DNA of 64,000 nucleotides. It comes from Gymnopus androsaceus JB14 (lineage: Eukaryota; Basidiomycota; Agaricomycetes; Agaricales; Omphalotaceae). Location of the stretch: positions 62,001-126,000 of the forward strand of contig ML769493.1 of the NCBI GenBank assembly GCA_009733575.1, given 5' to 3'. A model generated the notes under the pieces. It was not told the origin of the DNA, did not search any database, and was given only the letters and a program-made list of their open reading frames with translations. The translations under genes were made by a program, and so were the position numbers. Positions 59,128 to 64,000 of the stretch are shown here, piece after piece (position 1 is the first letter of the stretch; each line of letters starts with the position of its first letter).

Positions 59128-59793
59128 TGTAGAGCAGATAGAGAGAGGTAAAAGACTAGTAGAAGTTGGTATCATTAGCAGTACTACTGGAGTCCTTATA
59201 TACTGTAGCACTGTATTCATTACATATTTGGTAGTATCCTTCTAGTATGTTCTATGTGCATGACCTATGATGTCGTCTATAAAGCTACTTACTAAGATAC
59301 TACTGAGGCTGAGTAAGACTACCTTGGCAATGACTGATAGTGTCATATGACTGAGATGATGAGTGATATCATCCATCAGAAAAAAATGTTTTGGGCCCAG
59401 GAGGATCTAATGTCACCTAGTCCTCTTAGGCAACCTGAGGTATCCTAGTTGGCCCAGGAAAAAGGGTAAAACTTTGGACACCTCAGGTATCCTAGTCATC
59501 CTAGGTGTCCTGGGACATCCTGGGATGTCCTGGGGTATCCTGGGGCATCCTGAGGCATCCTAGGATAGAATTTCTATCCCAGGATGCCTCAGGATGCCCC
59601 AGGATGCCCCAGGACACCCTCAGGACATCCCAGGATCTCCCAGGACACCTAGGATGACTAGGATACCTGAGGTGTCCAAAGTTTTGCCCTTTTTCCTGGG
59701 CCAACTAGGATGCCTCAGGTTGCCTAAGAGGACTAGGTGACCTTAGATCCTCCTGGGCCCAAAACAGTTTTTGCTGATGTCATACATTCAACA
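59128..59793 (-). repeat. Copia 5' LTR, right copy, interrupted
   Basis: LTR text identical or nearly identical to 48452-48708 in reverse complement, but split by a 406-bp hairpin element at 59374-59779. TG...CA ends are intact. It serves as the 5' LTR of the minus-strand element. Confidence 0.9.
59374..59779. mobile_element. 406-bp hairpin element inside the LTR
   Basis: A nearly perfect palindrome: it begins CATCAGAAAAAAATGTTTTG and ends with the near-complement (CAAAACAGTTTTTGCTGATG). The arms are about 195 bp each and consist of a degenerate roughly 10-bp unit (variants of ATCCTGGGGC and CCAGGATGCC). It is missing from the matching point of the left LTR (GATATCATCATACATTC), which gives a clean empty site and a probable 2-bp TC target duplication. 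Superfamily unknown. Confidence 0.88.
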
Positions 59794-60246
59794 GTAGCTG
59801 TCACTGGTCACTTTGAGCTGTGAACACCATGACAATTGAAACAAAAAAAAAGTCTCAAAAATCAATCAGAATTGCTGAAAAATCTTCAAAAATAGCCTCA
59901 ATTTAGTTCAAAAATAAAGCAACAGATCACTGAGTACTTGCATCTGAAGGCCCAGTGAACAGTTCACAGATTGGTCACCAGTCACTACCATCTGTGAACA
60001 CTAAAAATTGTGAACAGGTCAGGTCACGCATCACTACCCATGAACACTTGGTCGAAACGGTACAGTATTGTCAAGAAAAAGTGGTTGTGGATGGGGGGAG
60101 CATAATAGTTGGTCTTTCATGAGGGTGTGCTCTACATCTCTGCTTTGAGCATTCTAATTAAATTTCTTGTAGGCATATGTCCATAAAGCATCAAGAGTGG
60201 GAGACAATTACTGTATATTTTGTGAATGTAATAACTGATGCTTTAG

Positions 60247-60697
60247 TACAGGGGATTCCGAAAACCTTGGCATGTGCCGATATTTTTTGTTTAAAATAAA
60301 TATTTCGTAATCCATAGCAACCACCTGGCAACCACACAGAAGCACTCGAAAGTGCACTAGTACTACTACCAGACTACTACCCTCTACTACCAAACTAAGT
60401 ACATCGCAATGCCTATTTCTAGTACTACCTTCATGCTAAGGATGTACCTGTAAATGTGCTCACCTGAGTGAGCGGATGGCTCATATGCAGCCAGATGTAG
60501 CTTAAAGATAGAGCGCGTGTTTGGTGTTCCTCTACATCCTGCTTAATGATAGCAGCGAAAGATAGAAAGATAGTTAGACAGTACTATGAAGAATCATGTG
60601 CGCTTATGGAGCATTTACGGCGTTGGCTGTGGTTTACAAATATTTATTGCTGGAGAAAAAATTGATGCACATGCCAAGGTTTTCGGAATCCCCTGTA
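60247..60697. mobile_element. Tc1/mariner-like MITE, copy 3
   Basis: Reverse-complement partner of 47548-47997 within the duplication, with the same TA borders and TACAGGGGATTCC termini. It differs from copy 2 by only a few bases. Confidence 0.9.
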
Positions 60698-60703
60698 AGG
60701 ACA

Positions 60704-60784
60704 TACAGAGGCGGCAAAAGATATTCCCCACGTGGGAACAATATTCCCTGTTAAGCTGGGGAATGTCTTTTGGCCACCTCTGTA
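60704..60784. mobile_element. Tc1-like mini-element, right copy
   Basis: Partner of 47460-47541, with TACAGAGGCGGCAAAAGA and the complementary end. One base is lost in the left terminus (GGCGGCAAAA against GGCGGCCAAAA). Confidence 0.65.
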
Positions 60785-60828
60785 TGTCTACAAGAAATTT
60801 AATCTTGTATTCCTGTCAGAATAGCACT

Positions 60829-61990
60829 TCTTCATCTTCGAGTCGGGACTTGCCAGACTTGACCGGCGCTAAGAAAAGTTTACTCGAAACGTTCAACGCG
60901 TTGCAGTCATCGAGCTCTATTAACCTTTATAGCAACAAGCATGCTAATAGCGCACCTTTAAAACAGAACGACAGTCCAATCAACCACAGTGGGCAGTAAC
61001 ACTGACTCTCCTTCCTTTCTAATTCGCCCACCGCCCGATTACGAGCAACGTTTGATTCACTGAGCAGGATAGGTGCGAGTGGCTGAGGGTTGAGTTGAGG
61101 AGAGAAACAGCAACGAAGGAATGGATTCCTTTTCAGAGCCGTCTGGCTATAGCTGAGGGAGAGGAACGTAGAACTAGGAGCAGGTTCGATGTGGGCAAAT
61201 CAGAGTTTGAATTACATCCCGAGCTCACACGTCCCTTCATGCCCTCCGGAATACCTCTCCTCCATACCGTCGGGTTACCCAGCTCTAAAGGTCACGCGTT
61301 AACGCTTAGCACTCATTGAACAAAACACGTCAAGCTAACATCCGCGCTCGGCGCTCTTGGGTCATCAAGTCATCTTGATTTTTCCACTCTCGACTCTCCA
61401 GTCAGGAACAGGGACTCGGAGATGGGCCCAGTTTTAAACGCCTACGCCGAAGATGGAGATAGAGCAGGAGCAGGGGAATGGAAGCTTGGGAAGGTGCAGG
61501 AATCGCAAAGCTCGATCCAAATCCAAATTCAAAGTTAAATCAAAACGATGACGACCGACGCGACGTCGACATCATGATTATCCTACCCCAATACCTAATT
61601 TACGTTCCACAAAGCGTTCGCAATCTCCATAACCAGTTCCCATCCACATTAAAATCAACCCCGACCGCCCACCTTTGCATCTGTATCTGCTTCTCCATTA
61701 TACGAGCTCGCCGAACCAGGAACCTTTGGGACCAGATAAAACCTAGCATCCTCGAGCTATACTACATCATTAGTTATGCGTCGTCGCCATCGCTGCACCC
61801 ATAAATCCGTTTCGTGGCTCGCCAAACCTGTACATATTTGTAATCTCTACCTTACCGAGCGGTATGCGCGCGCACGGGTTTGTGCATCGTCGAATTGGGC
61901 AGATCCTGTAGATGCTGATTCGATTTTCGATGAATTCATTGTAGGCGCCGTCCGACTGGGATTTGATCGCGTTAAACAGACTCGAGTGTA
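60829..61990 (+). pseudogene. Unidentified protein-coding remnant X, right copy
   Basis: Carries the same coding-like pieces as 46198-47430 on the plus strand: KKSLLETFNALQSSSSINLY, SNKHANSAPLKQNDSPINHS, RRETATKEWIPFQSRLAIAE and SILELYYIISYASSPSLHP. The frame changes many times, mostly by one base relative to the left copy. Some places read better here (SSSSRDLPDLTGAKK) and others better on the left, so neither copy is uniformly intact. It is cut at 62060 by Copia sequence. Confidence 0.45.
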
Positions 61991-62060
61991 ACCAAACTAA
62001 TTCTCCTCACGCGCCCACCAGCACACGCCCCTTCGCGCGACGACTGTGTTAGATTAAATA

Positions 62061-64000
62061 TCGTCAGATGCTCTACATTGGTTAAAAACCGAAGTAGTAA
62101 AGAGCAAGATTGACCTTTTTAAGGATTTTATTCCCAAAAACATCAGAATTCCTGAAAATCTGATTGCTCATAAAACTATTGACTATGATATATGGCATTG
62201 TCACCTTGGACATCCTTCAAAAGATGTTTTACAACATGCGTCTGAGGCAACAGGTGGTTTTCCTAAAGTAAATATCCCAAATGAGGACAAAGAAATATGC
62301 CCTGGTTGCACTAAGGGTAAAATGACTAGCACACTTATCCCAATAGTGAGAAACGTGTCAAAAAACTCTTTGATTTAGTCCATATAGACATTATAGAGTT
62401 TCCCACTATTTTGTATCATAAGCATGAATATGTACTGAATATCCTTGATGATCATTCATCATATGGTGCAGGATACCTCCTAGCTGCCAAATCTGACATA
62501 TTCAAAGCATTCAAGGAATTCTACAATCTCGTGGACCTCCAAGATGCTATCAAAATAAAACAAATAAGAGTTGATAACAAATTTGTCACTAAGGATTTCA
62601 GTCAATTTTGCCATGATAAAGGGATCATACTGGGACTGTCAGCTCCATATGAACACCGGCAGAATGGGAAAATCAAAAGATTCAACTGTACAATCTGTGA
62701 GAAATTGGAAGCCATGAGACACATGGCCTCCTTACTGCCTTCCTGGTGGGAATTTAGTGTTCAAACTGCATATGTTGTCTATAACAGGACACCTATGCAC
62801 CGCTGATGGGATAAAAATAGAAATTGGAAAACACCTTGCAAAATCAGATATGGGAAGAAGCCAATGTGTCCAAATTTCGGACTTTCAGATGCACCGCATA
62901 TGTGTATTGTCCAAAGGAGACTCGCCCAAACAAGCAAGCTCTGAGATCAGAAGTAATGATTTTTATTGGATATACACAGGGAATGAACACTTATTGCTTC
63001 ATGCACACACATAATAATTCAATTGCAACTTCTTCCAATGCCATATTTGATGAGCGCTGGTTTCCACGCTGCTCAACATCAAAACCTACAGTTGACATTA
63101 ACGATAATGATTTTAAAGAGGATTCCGAACCATCTGGGTCCACTCCTGATGAGAATATTGAGGATGATGACCCTGAGTTTCCTCCTCCACCTAATCCTCC
63201 TGCTCCAACAGAACTACAAAATAATAGAGAAAATGGAGAAGGAGATGAGGAAGTAAGAGGCAGTGGAGAAGTTCCTGATCAACATGGTGCGGATCAAGGG
63301 GGAGCTGGTGCTATGCAACCACCTCCAAATCCATTCAATCCTGGAATGGAACCTGAACCAGCACCAACAGTAAGATGCTCTGAAAGAGCACAAGTACCTA
63401 CCCAGAGACCTGGAAATATTTACGGTGATACACCTCCTGCTGAGATTGATCAAAATGCTGGTCAATCTCGTAATATTGGTTCTGATATCAGATGGAATCG
63501 TCAGATTTACAGTGATCAACCTGAAGCCGGACCTTCCCGGCAAAGGCAACCTGCTTGGCAACAGCCTAGAGCAAATAATCTCATTCCTGACCCACCTGTG
63601 AACAATTATTCGGGAGAAAGTATGAATGGACGCGGAAGCATTGATTATATTTCCCAGTGGGCTCATGAAGGGGAGTAGCTTTTCTGGACTATTTGCTTTC
63701 TCAGGCTCCTGAAAATAAGGAAACAGTTTGAAACTAGCAGTTTTGTGATTTAATGCGCCTTCCTGTAAAGGACTGGCAACCATGGCTTGACAAATGCAAA
63801 GAAGAAATTGACAGTCTAGTTAAGCCAAAGGTATTTGAAATTGTTGATCAACCCAAAAACAGAAATGTCATAAAGAACAGATGGGTCTTTGATATCAAGT
63901 CAGATGGTCGGAAACAATCTAGACTTGTTGCCAAGGGATATTCTCAAGTAGAAAGAGTGGATTATGATGGATTGTTCTCTCCCATTGTCCGTTATGAAAC
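62061..64000 (+). mobile_element. Copia pol fragment, second copy, runs off the window
   Basis: Plus-strand copy of the minus-strand region 56845 down to about 54170. It starts inside the gag-pre-integrase region at CGTCAGATGCTCTACATTGG, with no LTR, gag or protease before it. It contains the HHCC region, integrase core (62411-62806), linker (62824-63678) and the beginning of RT (from 63753). The hAT insertion is absent. Frameshift near 62350, TGA at 62804-62806 and loss of the integrase Glu are the same as in the first copy. Confidence 0.92.

Larger units (their letters stand above)
52582..59793 (-). mobile_element. Copia LTR retrotransposon, near-complete but inactive
   Basis: On the minus strand the order is 5' LTR (59793-59128), gag (58335-57472), protease and gag-pre-integrase, integrase, RT and RNase H (to 52924), polypurine tract, 3' LTR (52834-52582). 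Integrase before RT defines Ty1/Copia. The internal region carries frameshifts and stops in gag, pre-integrase, integrase and RT, plus a hAT-type insertion (55306-56031) and a 98-bp direct duplication at the gag-protease junction. The 5' LTR is interrupted by a hairpin element. The LTRs have diverged visibly (for example the TGTTGAACATATG start and CTCTACTACA end in the 3' LTR). No matching target-site duplication is found (GCTAC against GAGTT), so one end may have been rearranged. Confidence 0.9.
57472..62060. repeat. Right arm of the large inverted duplication
   Basis: Reverse complement of 46198-50369. It contains gag, leader, LTR with a hairpin insertion, flanking DNA, MITE copy 3, the mini-element and part of remnant X. 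At 62061 it joins directly to Copia pol sequence in plus orientation. The outer 1 kb (60990-62060) differs from the left arm mainly by single-base indels at short runs. Confidence 0.9.

Noticed and set aside
59374..59779. Tandem repeat coding for a protein (67-codon minus frame)
   Set aside because: The frame is a by-product of the 10-bp units in a palindrome.
52582..59793. Gypsy-type element
   Set aside because: Integrase lies before RT, which is the Copia order; YIDD and the GAG-pre-integrase text agree.

Overview
The window looks like a piece of an Agaricomycete (mushroom-forming basidiomycete) nuclear genome. Genes carry many very short introns (about 42 to 60 nt), and the gene families are typical of this group: F-box/LRR proteins of the mushroom expansion, a multi-intron G-protein alpha subunit, a cellular RNA-dependent RNA polymerase, a Pmp3 peptide, an etherase-like glutathione S-transferase, a DHA1-type MFS transporter, a single-pass membrane protein with a Ser-rich stalk and a MYND zinc-finger protein. 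No species can be named from sequence alone.

Layout. 1-2.2 kb: nothing supported. 2.2-5.4 kb: an F-box gene split by about 1.3 kb of foreign sequence that includes a TA-flanked MITE. 5.7-6.3 kb: ribosomal protein eL27. 8.2-10.6 kb (minus): G-alpha gene with 4-nt and 15-nt micro-exons. 10.6-15.5 kb: gene-poor. 15.5-16.9 kb: a second F-box-like gene. 18.9-20.4 kb: a seven-span membrane protein. 21.7-25.2 kb: RdRP with two apparent one-base lesions. 25.4-25.9 kb (minus): Pmp3 peptide. 28.5-31.3 kb: receptor-like membrane protein. 31.5 kb: intron-containing tRNA-Arg. 31.9-32.6 kb: CBS-domain protein. 34.0-34.8 kb: GST. 36.1-38.5 kb (minus): MFS transporter. 40.0-41.6 kb (minus): single-pass membrane protein. 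43.4-45.3 kb (minus): MYND protein.

45.6-64.0 kb is a nested transposon region. A Copia LTR retrotransposon lies on the minus strand at 52582-59793. Its 5' LTR, gag and about 2.3 kb of sequence outside the LTR are repeated in inverted orientation at 46198-50369. Part of its pol is repeated in inverted orientation at 62061-64000, running off the window. Smaller elements sit inside: a 726-bp hAT-type element with an 8-bp target duplication in pol, a 406-bp hairpin element in one LTR, a 705-bp fold-back element in the spacer, and nested Tc1/mariner-like MITEs. Both pol copies share the same inactivating lesions, so they look like copies of an already dead element.

The genes are unrelated housekeeping and accessory functions; I see no operon-like or cluster logic. 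The features most worth checking are the micro-exons, the repeated single-base frame breaks in conserved genes (biological decay or residual sequencing error) and the inverted duplication (real or an assembly artefact). Exon boundaries come from reading splice sites and protein motifs by eye, with no alignment or search.
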